Shown here in pieces: positions 36,792 to 49,199 of a stretch of DNA of 64,000 nucleotides. A model generated the notes under the pieces. The model saw only the letters and a program-made list of their open reading frames with translations, searched no databases and was not told the origin of the DNA. The translations under genes were made by a program, and so were the position numbers. Where the stretch lies: contig MNCI01037790.1 of the NCBI GenBank assembly GCA_015680685.1, positions 261,473 to 325,472 of the forward strand. The letters run 5' to 3'. Source of the DNA: Gnetum montanum. Taxonomy: Eukaryota > Streptophyta > Gnetopsida > Gnetales > Gnetaceae. The first letter of the stretch is position 1. Every line of letters starts with the position of its first letter.

Positions 36792-37649
36792 TGATGAAGT
36801 GATTACTCTAATTACTAGAGTGGTTACTTTAATTATTAGAGTAGTTATTATTAGAGCAGTTATTATTAGAGCGGTTATTCTCGGGTTACTCCTGAGTTTA
36901 TAAATGCAGCACCCAGGCACACAATTGGGAGCGTGTTTTTTAATACTCAAGTAGCAAAACTCTTGCAATCTGTCTATTTGAAATATTTTCCAAGTGCCTG
37001 CAGCAGGAGGTCTAAGTGTAAATGGTTCTTTATTCAAATATTGATGTACCTAAGCACACCATTGTGTTGGCAATAAAGGTGAGCTCTTTGATTCATCCTT
37101 GTAGCACTTGAGATTTTTTTCTTGCGCATTTATATTTTATTTTATTTTATGCACTTTACATTCATGTTATTAGCATAGAAATTCATTTTGATCAATTAAG
37201 AAAATTGTTAAATTACACAAGTACAATCCCTTCAAGCATATGTGTGACACTTGGTAGCTTAGAAAGGATTAGCATTTGACAACCCAGTAGTGTTTACACA
37301 AAGTTTAGGATGTGTCCGGGAAGTGGGAACGGTTACTTGTGTTAAGCTAGATTAGACGTTAGTTTCCTTAGCAATTAATCACTTTTATTTTTAATCACTC
37401 TTACTTTTATTCTTTTTCTAGGTAAGTAATTCCATAAAAACACAAAACAATAAAAATCATATGCCTCAATCACACTTAACCATACAATTGCATTCCATAA
37501 GTGGGACTGGGAAGACAATGAACAAACAACACATACACGTTATTTAGCTCTAGTATACTTAGTAATTATAGTCTGTAGAATTTGATCAAATTGCACATGA
37601 ATGCTTATGATTCATATGGTTGGGCATAGGGGTACCTTGCCATTCATCA
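36792..37649 (+). repeat. Element E 5' LTR
   Basis: It starts TGATGAAGTGATTACTC and ends CATTCATCA. TATA-like TTTATAAATG lies near 36898-36906. It is 51 bases longer than the 3' LTR because of extra repeats near 36815-36880. Confidence 0.9.
36803..36885 (+). promoter_or_regulatory. Expanded TTATTAGAG repeats upstream of the LTR TATA box
   Basis: About five copies of a degenerate (T)ATTAGAGYRGTTA unit stand just before the TATA-like box. The 3' LTR has about two (43962-43990). A regulatory role is inferred only from position. Confidence 0.5.
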
Positions 37650-37650
37650 T

Positions 37651-37668
37651 TAGTGTCGTTGCTATGGA
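37651..37668 (+). other. Element E primer-binding site, decayed
   Basis: TAGTGTCGTTGCTATGGA, about 12 of 18 matches to the tRNA-Asp complement, one base after the LTR. Confidence 0.65.
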
Positions 37669-37812
37669 CTGTAGTTCTTTGTGCGCTATCTAAGCCTAGT
37701 GAAATTTAGTAACCTTGTTGTTCGAACCCTAAGTGTCAACTCCTATGAAAACAAAAATTATCATTATTATCATTAAATTAAATTTTAATTGCATATTGTT
37801 TATTAACACAAA

Positions 37813-40085
37813 ATGTCTTCTTCTCATAGGAGCCCATCTTTGCCCAGGGCAGTTCAAGTACCTCAACAATATTGGGTGGTATATTCTCATCCTGATGAGT
37901 ATGTACCAAACTTTACCTTCATCTTACATCAAGATGAACTAATGCAGTGGTGGGACATGGAAGGTAACATTGTGTTGCAACCTAATTGATCTATTCTAGT
38001 AATGCTCCAATTAATGTTGGCACAACATGGGCTTCAACATCTCCATGGAGAATATGAGATGCAAGATCCTAACTCAAGGGATTATCATCCCACTGAAGTG
38101 CAAAGATTAAGGGTTGTCAACTGGAGCATTAGCATGAGCTTATGAAGGGCAAGGGGTCAAATATCTTTTCACCTCTGCTTGGCCCAATTGATGAAGGTGA
38201 CCACTTATTCAATGATTCTCCTTTTTTGATTTTGTTCAAGGAGCCCTTAACTAGAATGTACAATCCATAGTTCACAATCTAGGTTCTGGTCAAAATGGAT
38301 CCAATAACAAAAATGGATCTGGAGAAGCAAGTCAAAAAAAGGAGGATAAAGGAGATCATGATCGTGATCGTGATCGTGAGCATCGAAGGAAGGGTGATAG
38401 GCATCAGTGGGGAGCAAGTTCCCCTTCTCCTTCCCCTTCATCATCATCTTCTTCTTCATCTAGTTTAGATTATGGTTGTAGACGAAATAACCATGATGGA
38501 GGTGATCGATGGAACCAGAACAATAGAAGGGACCATCAGGACAATCGTGACCAAAGATATGGATAATCTAGAGAGGCCCATCATCAAGAAAGAAGGGTAA
38601 GTAGGGAGCATCATAGGCACCATCATCATGGCCTTGATGAACCTCTACTTGCTACACAAAGTATGTTAAATATTACAGAGGCTATGAGGATTCCAATAAG
38701 GCATGTGAAGGACAGTAGAATAAAGAGGCTAGATATGAATAACATTCCTCAATTCAAGGGAGGATATGATGCTAATCTGCAAAATCATCTTCAGGCCTTT
38801 CAAGATGCATGTGCCTTGCAGAATATTGAAAATGACTGGCAAAATTTGAAATTATTTCTAAGGACACTCATAAAGAAGGCAAAAAGTTGGTATCGATCCT
38901 TGGAACTAGAATCAATCAAGCAGTGGAGTACGATGTTGGAATTATTCAATGACAAATATCAAACATACTCCCAAGTATCTAATCTAAGGAAATAGATTCA
39001 AGAGTGGAAATAATGGAATCATGAGCCCTTGGATGTTGCTATTGGCCAATACTTCTCTTTGTTACATAGGTGTCCTGGCCATGGATACTCTTAGCTTGAT
39101 CAACTTCACCATATCGTAGATGGGTTATGGTCCAAAACTAGGAAAACCCTTGGTGTCTATGCCCAAGGGAGATTAACAAAGTTCAGCATCCATTAGATTT
39201 AAAAATTAATTGAGTAGGTATCCAAAGAGGAGGGAGATTTGAGAAAATGTGAAAGTATAGAAGAATACAATAGAGATCCTTCTATTCAAAAGAAAGGGAT
39301 TAGATTTTGTGATAGTGAGGATGAATTTGCTAGAGATGAGGTGGTGAACCAGAAAACCTTGCAATTCCAAAAATTGTAGTCAAAAATTATGGCTAAGGTT
39401 AATCAATTATGGGATTTCATGGATAATAAGTTTCAAATTGTTTTAAAAATTATTGAAGGGTCCAAGGAGCAAAGTGTGATGATCATGAGTGTCAGAAGCA
39501 TAAGGAGGCTGAACATGCCATATCTAAAGGTAAAGCTAAGATGGTTGTGGATAGTAATTTAGATGATGATGGTGGATGTGATGTTTGCCAATATGAACAT
39601 CCTAAGGGATGTTGCCCAGTTGTATCACACTTGTAGGAATCTAGGATGTATGCCTTGCATCCACAACTTGCACATAGGAAAACACCCAAAAGATTTCCTT
39701 ATCCATAAGGCAATCTTCAACAGTTCCACCAACCACAGCAATACTATCCAAGTGTAACTCCTTCACAACCTTACGAAGTATATTAGCAGTGGCAGAAACT
39801 ACAATTGTGGGCATTGCCACCTTCAAGACAGCAATACCCTTATCGGCAACTAGATCCCTACAGTTATTATGTTCAGCAACCTTCATCCCCAAGGGACTCC
39901 TCTAGTCATATTGCTGCTTACCAATTTCACCACTACCCTCCTGAAACATATCAATCATCCTATATAAGGAGAGATACCACCTACTAACCTCATGTACCTC
40001 TTATCCCTGCACCTACTCCTCCACCTTCTGCACAACTACCACCTACTCCATCCATGTCGAGTGAATTGCCTACAAAACCATAGTA
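37813..40085 (+). pseudogene. gag: Element E gag
   Basis: The ATG at 37813 starts MSSSHRSPSLPR. The best open part, 38663-38995, is the gag core: RLDMNNIPQFKGGYDANLQ, ENDWQNLKLFLRTLIKKAKS and FNDKYQTYSQVSNLRK. The complete zinc-like motif CDVCQYEHPKGCCP lies at about 39580-39625. A tail rich in P, Q and Y follows to about 40085. Upstream of the core is a charged hinge with DRDRD-like repeats near 38355-38385. Many stops are TAG. Confidence 0.85.
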
Positions 40086-40194
40086 AAGGAACACTATGAG
40101 GGTAGTTAACTTGTAATCAGTTAACCCATCCAGCGAGTCAGAACCATGAACAAAGAAAAGACCCTTCTTCTGACCTTGTAGTCTATCAAAGCCC

Positions 40195-41065
40195 TTGAAT
40201 ACATCAGTGGTTGGTACCCCTTCTCCTCCACCTTCCTCTATTTCTTCTTTATTTGAGTTTCCTTCAAACCAAAATCCCTCTCGAATCCATACTATAATGC
40301 TGACACATGTTGTATCTGATTGGATTCAAGCTGGTAACCTACCCAGAAAATTAGCTGATCCCAGGAGTTCCCTAGTTTACTTGCAAATTACTAGGGAATG
40401 AGCCTTGAAAAGGTCTTTTGGATTTTGGTTCTGGTATTAATCTAATCTTTCATGAGATGTACACAATGTGGAACCTTCCTCTTTTGAAGAAGAGCAACAT
40501 CTAGCTAGAACTAGTAGACTAGTCCATCACTATTTCTTTAAGACTAGTTGAAGAAATTGTCACCACCATTTGTGGGTGGTCATATTCAACTGATTTCCTA
40601 GTAATTAAAGTAGAGAACTACAAAGGGGACTTTCCAATCATCATGGGAAAGGTGTGGCTAAGTACTGTTGATGCCAAAATAGGCATTAGAGATCTTTCCT
40701 TGGAGATATCAAAAGAAAATGAGTTTGGAAAGATCAAGAAGAAGAGAGTTTCATGTATCACGTACAATGATTCAAGGTGTCATTGTGTGCAGAAGTTATG
40801 GTCAGTAAAGCAAACATCTATCTCTGCATTCAAGCAGTGTGCACCAAAATTTGATATCCAAAGATGTTTGTATGCAGCAACCACAAAACAAGAAGGCACC
40901 CAGTGGCTAACAGCTAATACTAGTAGTAGTACATTATGCATGGAATTGACTAAGGGCCTAACGTACAAGTACATTGCAAGTATGAATGAACTCGTGCAAA
41001 TTCATCACTAGCTCTCCCAAGGAGCAAATGATGATGTCAATTGGGATGTGCTAGAAATTCAGGAA
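40195..41065 (+). pseudogene. Element E protease region and linker
   Basis: The active site reads LLDFGSGINLIFHEMY, with F in the middle of the D-S-G triad, at about 40415-40465. The open frame 40643-41011 follows with MGKVWLSTVDAKIGI and a Cys/Lys-rich linker ending near VNWDVLEIQE. At that point the element jumps into integrase. The linker matches C at 23172-23380. Confidence 0.75.
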
Positions 41066-41940
41066 ATGTCCAAGTGGGTAGAAGCAATAGTCGTTACCAA
41101 CTGTACATCCACCACTGTTGCTCGATTTGTACAACAAAACATCATAAATAGGTTTGGTGTACATCGTGTGTTAATTTCTGATAATGGAACTCATTTTACA
41201 AGTGTCGCTTTCTGGAAGCTAATGCAATGCTTGGGGGTTGAACATTAATTCATAACACCATATCACCCCTAAGCCAGTGGTCAAGCTAAAGTTACTAATC
41301 GAGAGATTATAAAAATCTTAACATGTATCATTAGCAAATACCGAAGGGATTAGAGCACTAAATTAAATGATGCCCTATGGACCTATCACTCCATATGGAA
41401 TCTTCCCATTGGTTATTCTCCTTATAAGCTTATGTATAGAAAACTACCAACTTTGCCCATCCAATCCAAGCTCCGTACGCTCTCCACAGCCTGTGATCTT
41501 ATCCTAGATCTAAGCTTAGCACAAAAAGAATGATTAATGAGTCTCAACTTGCTAGACAAAAATTGGTTAATGGCCTTGTCATCCAACAAGATGCACAAGG
41601 CATTTAGCAAGAAACACCATGACCTCAGAATAAGAAAAGTAAAGTTTCAACCAAGAGACAAGGTTCTTTATTGGAATCCTACACATGTACCCCAACAAAA
41701 AAAAATTCCAAACATTGTGGGAAGGACCTTACATCATAGATGAAAATTTTCCATCTAGGGCCATGATCATCCACAAATCTGATAGCCCAAATAAGAAATA
41801 ACAAGTCAACATCCAACAAATAAAACTTTTCCATGAGCCTAAGCCAACCAATGCAACAAACACCTTGTCAGATGGACAACCACACTCAATTTTTCGAATC
41901 TCTCCCTTCCAACTTAGTTGTGGGGGAGTTGGCCACCCAA
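41066..41940 (+). pseudogene. Element E integrase core and C-terminus
   Basis: The open frame 41048-41248 holds KWVEAIVVTNCTSTTVARFV and LISDNGTHFTS, the second catalytic aspartate being intact. A TAA follows at 41246, then ASGQAKVTNREI, with the expected glutamate changed to K. The C-terminal region continues to the pol-end motif near 41916. The zinc-binding domain and the first catalytic aspartate were removed by the deletion. Confidence 0.85.
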
Positions 41941-43596
41941 ACTAACACTTTATGCAGCTCCTTAGTTTTTGAATTTTTTTTTTTACACATTTTTGGTTTT
42001 ACAACTTTTTTATTTTCATCTTCTTTATTTTACATTTTTTTTTGTTTTACATATTTGTATTTTTAAGGTTATTGGTCTTTTCTTAGTTTTTGTTTTACAC
42101 CATCATTAATATATTTCAATATCTATTATCTACTCTTTTACTTTCTTTTATGGTTATATTTGCTTATGTTTGGTGTGTTTCTTTACTTTTATAGCTAATA
42201 AGGTGATAAGTACAATGGTAATGCATTACTCAATGATGGTATATGTCATTTGTAATTTGATTGTTGATGTCTAGTTTTTGACTTTGATAGTTGTTATTGA
42301 TGACTAGGACATGGTTTCTTTTCATGTCATAGGTAGTGAGTCCACATCATCCACCCATCCACTTTATGATTTTTCTTGTTTTGGAAGCACGTAGTCTCTT
42401 TTTCATTAATGCAACTTTAATAAATTGGTTACTTGTGTAGTTTTCAGAATTGGGAAGGAATCAAAGGTTTGGATAGGGTGTGGCTTCAAAGGAATGCAAT
42501 GTTCTTTGTCTTTTTCTATTTTCTTGTGTGCAGGAGTGTTCTCGTAAGCTTCTCACCATTCCACATCATTTTACAATAGGAAGTCAAATAAGTCCTTGCA
42601 TGGTGTGGTTCTCATCACAAAAAAAAATATGATGATTCAAAGCACATCCTATGGATAAAATAAATGCAAAAATCACATGGGTCTTTACATGGTGTGGTTC
42701 CCATTCAAAAAAAACATGGAAATTTAAAGCACAACCCTTAAACCAAATAAAAGGGCTACAAGCACTAGTTATGAGACTTGTCTTATCTCCTCTAGCTAAG
42801 GCCCTTTCTCACTTCCTATATTTTCTCCAATTTGGAATGATGGTTATTTTGTGAAAGAATTCTTATATTTTAGGGGATGGGCTTGCCTTAGAATGTTGAT
42901 GCGAAGTGACTAAAAGTGGTTGATTTTGATCTAGACTAAGGAAGGATCCTACCAAGTCAATTAATCACAAACTTCACAAGAGGTTTTATGTGACCATAAT
43001 TAGGAACTCCATTCCACTTTCTCTATCTTTCATCTATGCTTTCCATATCTCACCTCATTGCCAGTTTCATGTTTTGATTTGGTGTTCTAGTTTGATGTGT
43101 TGGGTTTCTCAGTCAGTTACTTTTGAGTTTTTGCACTTAACTTTCTATAATCATTAATCATCCATGGATTCCATGGACTCCTTGGTTTGAAGTTATGCAA
43201 GGGCATAAAAGGCATGTGCCTGCTTTGGTGAGGATCCACTTGCATATTTTTTGATTTGGTTAAGTTAAGTTCTTTACCCTTAGACATTGTTACAATCAAA
43301 TTCTTTTTATTTACCCCATCCATGTCATCCAAATTATATGCACCTTCATAACTATTTGTAATGAATTCCTTTTTATTGTTGTGAATACCCTCTTTCCACT
43401 ACTCCTTGTGTCAAGCTTTTTCTGAATTGTATGAATCACTTCTCTTATTTAACCCATTCGTCAATCTTTCCACTAACAATATCAAGCTATCAATCTATCA
43501 CAATCACAACTTGGCTAGATAAAATCATCGATGAGACAAGGTATTTAGCCATTATTTATGTACTATATATACTAATCCTTGGTTTTTTTGTGATTG
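41941..43596 (+). other. Element E spacer after pol
   Basis: T-rich at first, then blocks shared with C, F and A. The segment around GGTGTGGTTCCCAT followed by AAAAAA occurs twice (near 42600 and 42690). No coding signal is visible. It ends in a pyrimidine-rich stretch and CAG at 43597-43599. Confidence 0.65.
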
Positions 43597-43937
43597 CAGT
43601 GGGAAGCGTGGACTAGAAGTAGGACTATCATCACCAAGGAGGATGCAACCATATCACTAGTGGGAGATTGTTCATGACTGCTAGATCTCTTCTACCTCTC
43701 CCTCATTCTTCTATTACCAACAGGGGTTGGATGTCCCTTGGATCTGTTGGTGTTCTTTCCTAATTGTCATGAGCATCAATTTTGTACATAATTGTAATAT
43801 TGTATGCTCGGGCATTTTTGTATTTGTCTATTTTTTCTATGTCACTCTGCATGTCAGTCAAATAAGTCCACACCCTGCTAATATATTTTGTAAGGAACTT
43901 GTTCTTCTTATTTTATATTCAAGGCTGAGTTTTCATT
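43597..43937 (+). pseudogene. Element E accessory ORF start, remnant
   Basis: After TTTTTTTGTGATTGCAG the sequence reads TGGGAAGCGTGGACTAG, similar to the N-terminus of the accessory ORF in A but without the A of ATG. The PPT follows within 340 bases, so the body of the ORF is deleted. Confidence 0.4.
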
Positions 43938-43951
43938 CAGTCATGGGGGTA
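43938..43951 (+). other. Element E polypurine tract
   Basis: CAGTCATGGGGGTA directly before the 3' LTR, the best-preserved PPT in the window. Confidence 0.8.
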
Positions 43952-44758
43952 TGATGAAGTGATTACTCTAATTATTAAAGTGGTTATTCCCAAGTTACTC
44001 CCGAGTCTATAAATGCAGCACCCAGGTGCACAATTGGGAGCATGTTTTTTAGCAGTCAAGTAGCGAAACTATTGTAGTCTGTCTATTTAAAATATTTTCC
44101 AAGTGCCCACAGCAAGAGGTCTAAATGTGAATGGATCTTTATTCAAGCATTGATGTACCTAAGCACACCATTGTGTTGGCAATAAAGGTGAGCTCTTTGA
44201 TTCATCCTTGTAGCACTTGAGATTTTTTTTCTTACACATTTATATTTTATTTTATTTTATGCGCTTTACATTCATGTTATTAGCGTAGTAATTCATTTTG
44301 ATCAATTAAGAAAATTGTTAAATTACACAAGCACGATCCCTTCAAGCATATGTGTCACACTTGATAGCTTAGAAACAATTAGCGTTTGATAGCCTAGTAG
44401 TGTTTACACAAAGTTCAGGATGTGTTCAGGAAGTGGGAATGGTTACTTGTGTTAAGCTAGATTAAACTTTAGTTTCCTTAGCAATTAATCACTTTTATTT
44501 TTAACCACTTTTACTTTTATTCTTGTTCTAGGTGAGTAATTCCATAAAAACACAAAACAATAAATATCATATGCCTCAGTCACACTTAACCATACAATTG
44601 CATTCCAGAAGTGGACTGGGAAGACAACAAACGAACAACACACACACATTGTTTAGCTCTGGTGTACTTAGTAATTACAGTTTGCAGAATTCGACCAAAT
44701 CGCATGTGAACACTTGTGATTCATATGGTTGGGCGTAGGGGTACCTTGCTGCTCATCA
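43952..44758 (+). repeat. Element E 3' LTR
   Basis: It starts TGATGAAGTGATTACTC and ends TGCTCATCA. TCTATAAATGC lies near 44006-44015. Confidence 0.9.
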
Positions 44759-44763
44759 ATATT

Positions 44764-45548
44764 CTTTAATATCTTTTAATTTCTTTCTCTATTTTCCATT
44801 CTTATCATTTTTCAATGATTTTTCATCATTTTTCTTATAGATATTATTGTTGATTTGTCCAATAAGGTGCAAAGGAATAAAGCAAGATGTCATCCTAATA
44901 AGATGAAAGTTACCCTATATTATCAAATCATGAAGGATTGATTCTATATATAGTGAGACCATGTCAATCATCCATTCATTTCCAATAATAAGAGGTTCTT
45001 ACTTTGGATCATTTAACTTAAAAGGATCCCTAGGGGGAGGGGGGAAGATATTAATAAGTTCTCCAAATTAAAATTCTTTACAACAAAGCACACACCAATT
45101 TTAACATGGTTCCCTAACTTGGGTAGTCCACACTCAAAGGGTAGTTTGCACTCACACCTCCAAACTTTGTTCCTTCCAAATGTGATTTGAAGGGTCCACA
45201 CCTTGTATAATCTTCAAGCCCTTGCTCCATAATGTTGTGCCGCAACAATAACTACTCAACCTTGCAAGGTCCCATCAGGTTTAGAATGTGGTTTTCATGC
45301 TTCCACAACCTTTACAATCTTGAGCTCTACTCAAGAGTGTTGTGTCACAACACCAACCACTCAATCTTGTAGGATCTTGACAAGCTCAATCAAGATGCCT
45401 TCCCACAAGAAGCACATCAACCCTATAGGGAAACAAGGAAGAACAATTACAAGGGATAATTGTAAATTAGTTTGCTAATCCTTGTACTTTGAGGTACAAC
45501 ATACTTTATAATGAATAAATGATGATACAATGAAGAGCAACAGAGATC
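44764..45548. other. DNA between elements E and F
   Basis: It does not match any part of C. The stretch 45060-45160, with a TTTAACATGGTTCCC-like block followed by TCCACACTCAAAGG, recalls a motif common in plant Ty1/copia LTRs. That is from memory and weak. Two related CTCAAnCTTGnAnGnTC-type blocks occur near 45255 and 45360. No coding signal is visible. Confidence 0.4.
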
Positions 45549-45553
45549 ACAAT

Positions 45554-46349
45554 TGATGAGTGGCGAGGTACCCCTACACTCAACCATATAAATATGAGCG
45601 TAGCACGCATGATCCGATCAAACTCCACAGACTAAGTGCCTACATGCCTCATGGAACACTTAGGATTAATCATTCGTTGTCTTCCCAGACTTACTTATAG
45701 TTGTCATGGTGTATGGTTAAGTCTGAGGTATATGATTTTCATATCTTTCTATGTTTTATCTCCTATGATAACTGACTAAATGACTAACTCTAACTAACTA
45801 ACTAAGCATTAATTAATCTAGCGTTAGCATCTGTTCCCACTTACCGTTCACACCGTAAACCAATGCAACCTTGGGTACCAAATGCTAATCGTTGCTGGGA
45901 TCACCAAGCATAATGCACATGCTTGAAGTGGTTGTACTAAGGCACTTAACTAGGAGAGAAGGGTTGAGAAAGATTTAATAACTAATAAAGCATTTAAATG
46001 ATAAATAATAAATAACAGTAAATAAAATCCTAACTAGTCTATTCCATGCACTGCAAGGTTTATCCAAGAAGTTCATCTTTATTGTCGTACACAAACTTGT
46101 GTTCAGGTACAATGTCTACTCGAATAAAGATCCATTCACTTTGGAGTTCCTACTATGGGCACATGGAAATTAATCTATCTCTTGAGAGGTAAGACTGCCA
46201 GAGTTTCCCTATGGTCTAGGCCTAGAATGGAAAACAAGGGAGAGCCGCCTCTTATTTATAGATATGATGGTGCACTGCGATATCACAGGGGACAACACAA
46301 TATCGTGACGGCCACGATATCGTAGCCCATGTGATATCATGTCCCATCA
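45554..46349 (-). repeat. Element F 3' LTR
   Basis: It starts TGATGAGTGGCGAGG and ends GTCCCATCA. It has the CTTATTTATAG (reversed TATA) and GATATC repeats near 46250-46345. Confidence 0.92.
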
Positions 46350-46364
46350 TACCCCCATGACTAA
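46350..46364 (-). other. Element F polypurine tract
   Basis: The minus strand reads TTAGTCATGGGGGTA, abutting the LTR. Confidence 0.8.
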
Positions 46365-46399
46365 ATGAAAACTTATCCTTGAGTTTCTTACAATAATAT

Positions 46400-46711
46400 C
46401 GGGAAGGTATGGGATTATTGACTCAATATGGAACTAATGGGATGACATGTGAATGGATCATCATTACAAGATACAAAAAAATTGGTGTTCATGACAACAA
46501 GAGTGAACACCTTATTACATTGACATCAAGCCTCATTTGGTAGCTGAGAAAGAGAGAGAGAAAGAAGTGTTTCTACTGCCAACACCAAGATTGTGCCTTT
46601 TGTTGTCCATCCGTAAGTGCGTCATCGATCTTGCTCCTTGCATAGTTGTTTCAGCACTACTCCATTTCAAGTGTTCCCTCCACATCTAATCCATTGTTGC
46701 ATGATTGCCAT
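46400..46711 (-). pseudogene. Element F accessory ORF start, remnant
   Basis: The minus-strand ATG at 46711 (MAIMQQWIRCGG) is preceded by GTGTGTATAG, matching the acceptor-like context in B, D and E. The frame stops soon and the PPT is close, so the main body is missing. Confidence 0.4.
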
Positions 46712-47608
46712 CTATACACACAACACAATCTTATATTAGCAAGGGGTAAATAAATCATCATGTAATTGATACCTTACTTCGGTGTAAGTCCATTGGCTGA
46801 GTTGTGGTATGGCTAATATAGATCTAGAGATATAATGATGACTACTGAAGGTGTAGGGGTTAGGAGAAAATTGAAAAAATTAAGCCTCGTACCCCCATGA
46901 CTAATCACGAACCTCCGGTAGCGATGGAATGGAGAAAGAATAAGAATAAGAAGATGGAGAAGAAGAGACAACTAGGACATCGATGAAATGGATGTCAAGA
47001 TGAAAATGACCAAAATAAAATGGATTGCAATAATGTTAGGGGAAAGAGATGAACTAGTGCACCAAATAGGAATGTCAGTGGGTCCTCCCCAAAGCAGGCT
47101 CATGCCCTTAATGCCCTGACAAACCCACATTCAAAGAGTCTGTAGGCTCTAAGAATGTCATTTGGAACAAGAGTTAAAGTCTTAACCATCAGAATTTACC
47201 TAAAAGAAAATAATGCATCAACCAAAATATATACTAATGATACAACCGGCAATGAGGTGAACAATGGAGAGAAGGGTGGAGAGAAGAGAATGGAATGGAA
47301 TCCCAAGAACAAGGTGGTGTACAACCCCTTGTGTGTTTCATGATTAATGTGACTTGGCAAATCTCATTCCAACTTCGACCTCAAACAAACCACCTCCAGT
47401 GACTTCACATCAATGCATTCGGCCAATCCATCCACTTGAATAACAAGAATACCTTCCCCAAGAGCCACCACCATTCCGACGAAACAAATGAGGAGAGAAT
47501 GGGAAGTGAGAAGGGCCTTAGTTAGAGGAAACATTTTTAGTTCCATAACTAGTGCTTGTAGCCCAAGGGATTATTTCATCTAAGGGGTGTACTTTAAATT
47601 CTCACTTT

Positions 47609-47661
<53 letters not shown>

Positions 47662-48119
47662 GTGTTGTATGTTTTTATGTGTGAGAACCACACCATGCAA
47701 AGACTTCTTATTTTTATTTACTTAGTCACTGATTCGTTAATGTTCTTATTTAGAAAGGGACTGTACATTGTCAAGCTAAGAGAGACCATCGAAATTTGTG
47801 AATGAATGGATGAAGTGGACTCATTGCCTGCCATATCAAAAGAACCATACCTTAGTATCAACATCATAACTTAAAGGTAAAAACCAAACATTATCAATCA
47901 ATGGAAAAATATTTCATACCATCATGAAGAACACTTATTGGGTGACAAACTTATAAAATGGATAAAACACACACAAACACACACACAAAATGGAAAAGTA
48001 TAACGATGTTGTAAAACAAAAACAAGAAAAGTTAAAGAAATTAGTAAAACAAAAATATGTAAAACAAAAATGTGTAAAAGAAAAACTAAAAAGAACTGAG
48101 GGCCTCCAATGATTAGCAT
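46712..48119 (-). other. Element F spacer
   Basis: No coding signal. A reversed TTAGTCATGGGGG lies at 46892-46904. The GTGAGAACCACACCATGCAAA block is shared with A, C and E. Confidence 0.65.
47613..47658. repeat. (CT)23 microsatellite
   Basis: 46 bases of uninterrupted CT. It lies between the same two conserved spacer blocks that flank an A-rich tract in C, T/A runs in A and A6-A8 runs in E. Confidence 0.98.
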
Positions 48120-49168
48120 AGGTGGCCATCTCCCCCATGAATAAATTGCAAGGGAGAGATCCAAAATAATGAACGTCTATTTGAATTTTGTAAAAGTGCC
48201 CAACTTCTCCCCATTGATGTTCTTAGATTAAGGGGTGGAAGTTGGCGATGCTCATACTCCAATGTATCTATGCCTTCGTTGTTGGCATGAGTTGTTCCCC
48301 CAGTTTGTTCCATGCATGTTGGTCGGTTGCTCTTTTGTTTAGCTGTCAACCACGGGGTCTCCACTACTTGTGTGGTTGCTACATACAGGCACTTCTGAAT
48401 TTTTGTTTCTTGGGCATACCGGTTACATGGAAGAGATGTTGAGCATTCTTCCATGTCATCACCCTCTGAGTCACTGTATGTGATGCATAGAACTTTCTTC
48501 TTATTGATCTTTCCATAAATATTTACCATAGATATCTCCAAGGAAAGATAACAGATCCCTAGGTGTGCATCTATTGTACTTAGCCATGGCCTTCCCATTA
48601 TAATTGGGAAGCCCCCGTTGTCATTGTTGACTTCTATCACCAGGAAGTCAGCTGGGTATGACCAACCACATACGGTGGTAACTATGTCCTCCACCAATCC
48701 CAAGGGAATGGTGATGGACTGGTCAGCTAGCTCCAGTTGGATATTGCTCTTCTTAAGTTGGGGTAGGTTCTAAGCTTGATACATTTCTAGTGATATTAAA
48801 TTGACTTTGAAACTTGAGTCAAGAAGAGCCTTATGTGGTTCATTCGTGGTGATTTGTAGATAGATTAACGGGCTTTCAGGATCAGAGAGTTTCTTGGGAA
48901 GGTGGCCTACCTTGATCCAATCAGTTACAGTATGCGTTAACATAACCATATGTGTGCAGCTTTGTTGTTGGATGGAAGGGAGCTCCAAAGTCTTATTTGT
49001 CGGAGGAGCGTTCATAGACTCAACCGCTTGTTGTGAAAGCTTGTCTAGGATTTTGGTTCTGAAGAAATGTCTTCTCTTTTTACTATTGTCAAAACCAGCA
49101 GCAGGTTGAATGTTTACAGCTCCCACAACATTACGTTGTTGTGGTTGAGTGGGGAGTTCCCCTTGCAT
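48120..49168 (-). pseudogene. Element F protease region, linker and pol end
   Basis: The minus-strand open frame 48770-49168 ends in ALLDSSFKVNLISLEMYQA, an active site with D-S-S in place of D-S-G. The next TAG is where others have W. The frame 48113-48703 then holds FPIIMGRPWLSTIDAHLGI and the protease-RT linker, and runs on to the pol-end motif (IHGGDGHLC) with no polymerase between. It is the longest uninterrupted protease-linker frame in the window (196 codons). Confidence 0.8.
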
Positions 49169-49199
49169 TGTTGGAGCAGGAGGTATGGGAACTACTGGT

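Larger units (their letters stand above)
36792..44758 (+). mobile_element. Element E: gypsy element lacking reverse transcriptase and RNase H, nested in D
   Basis: 7967 bases with ATATT at 36787-36791 and 44759-44763, both outer ends intact TG and CA. It carries PBS, gag, protease, the integrase core and C-terminus, spacer and PPT. Compared with C, about 2.05 kb from the protease-RT linker to the integrase core is deleted, with the junction near 41066. The accessory ORF is also reduced to its first bases. Confidence 0.9.

Noticed and set aside
37733-37942. ORF at the E PBS-gag boundary
   Set aside because: It is out of frame with the real gag start at 37813 and has no family features.
44764-45548. 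A separate Ty1/copia element between E and F
   Set aside because: One stretch recalls a copia LTR motif, but I find no ends, target duplication or coding sequence to support it.
47587-47805. A 72-codon ORF with a long LS repeat
   Set aside because: It is produced by the (CT)23 microsatellite, not by a gene.
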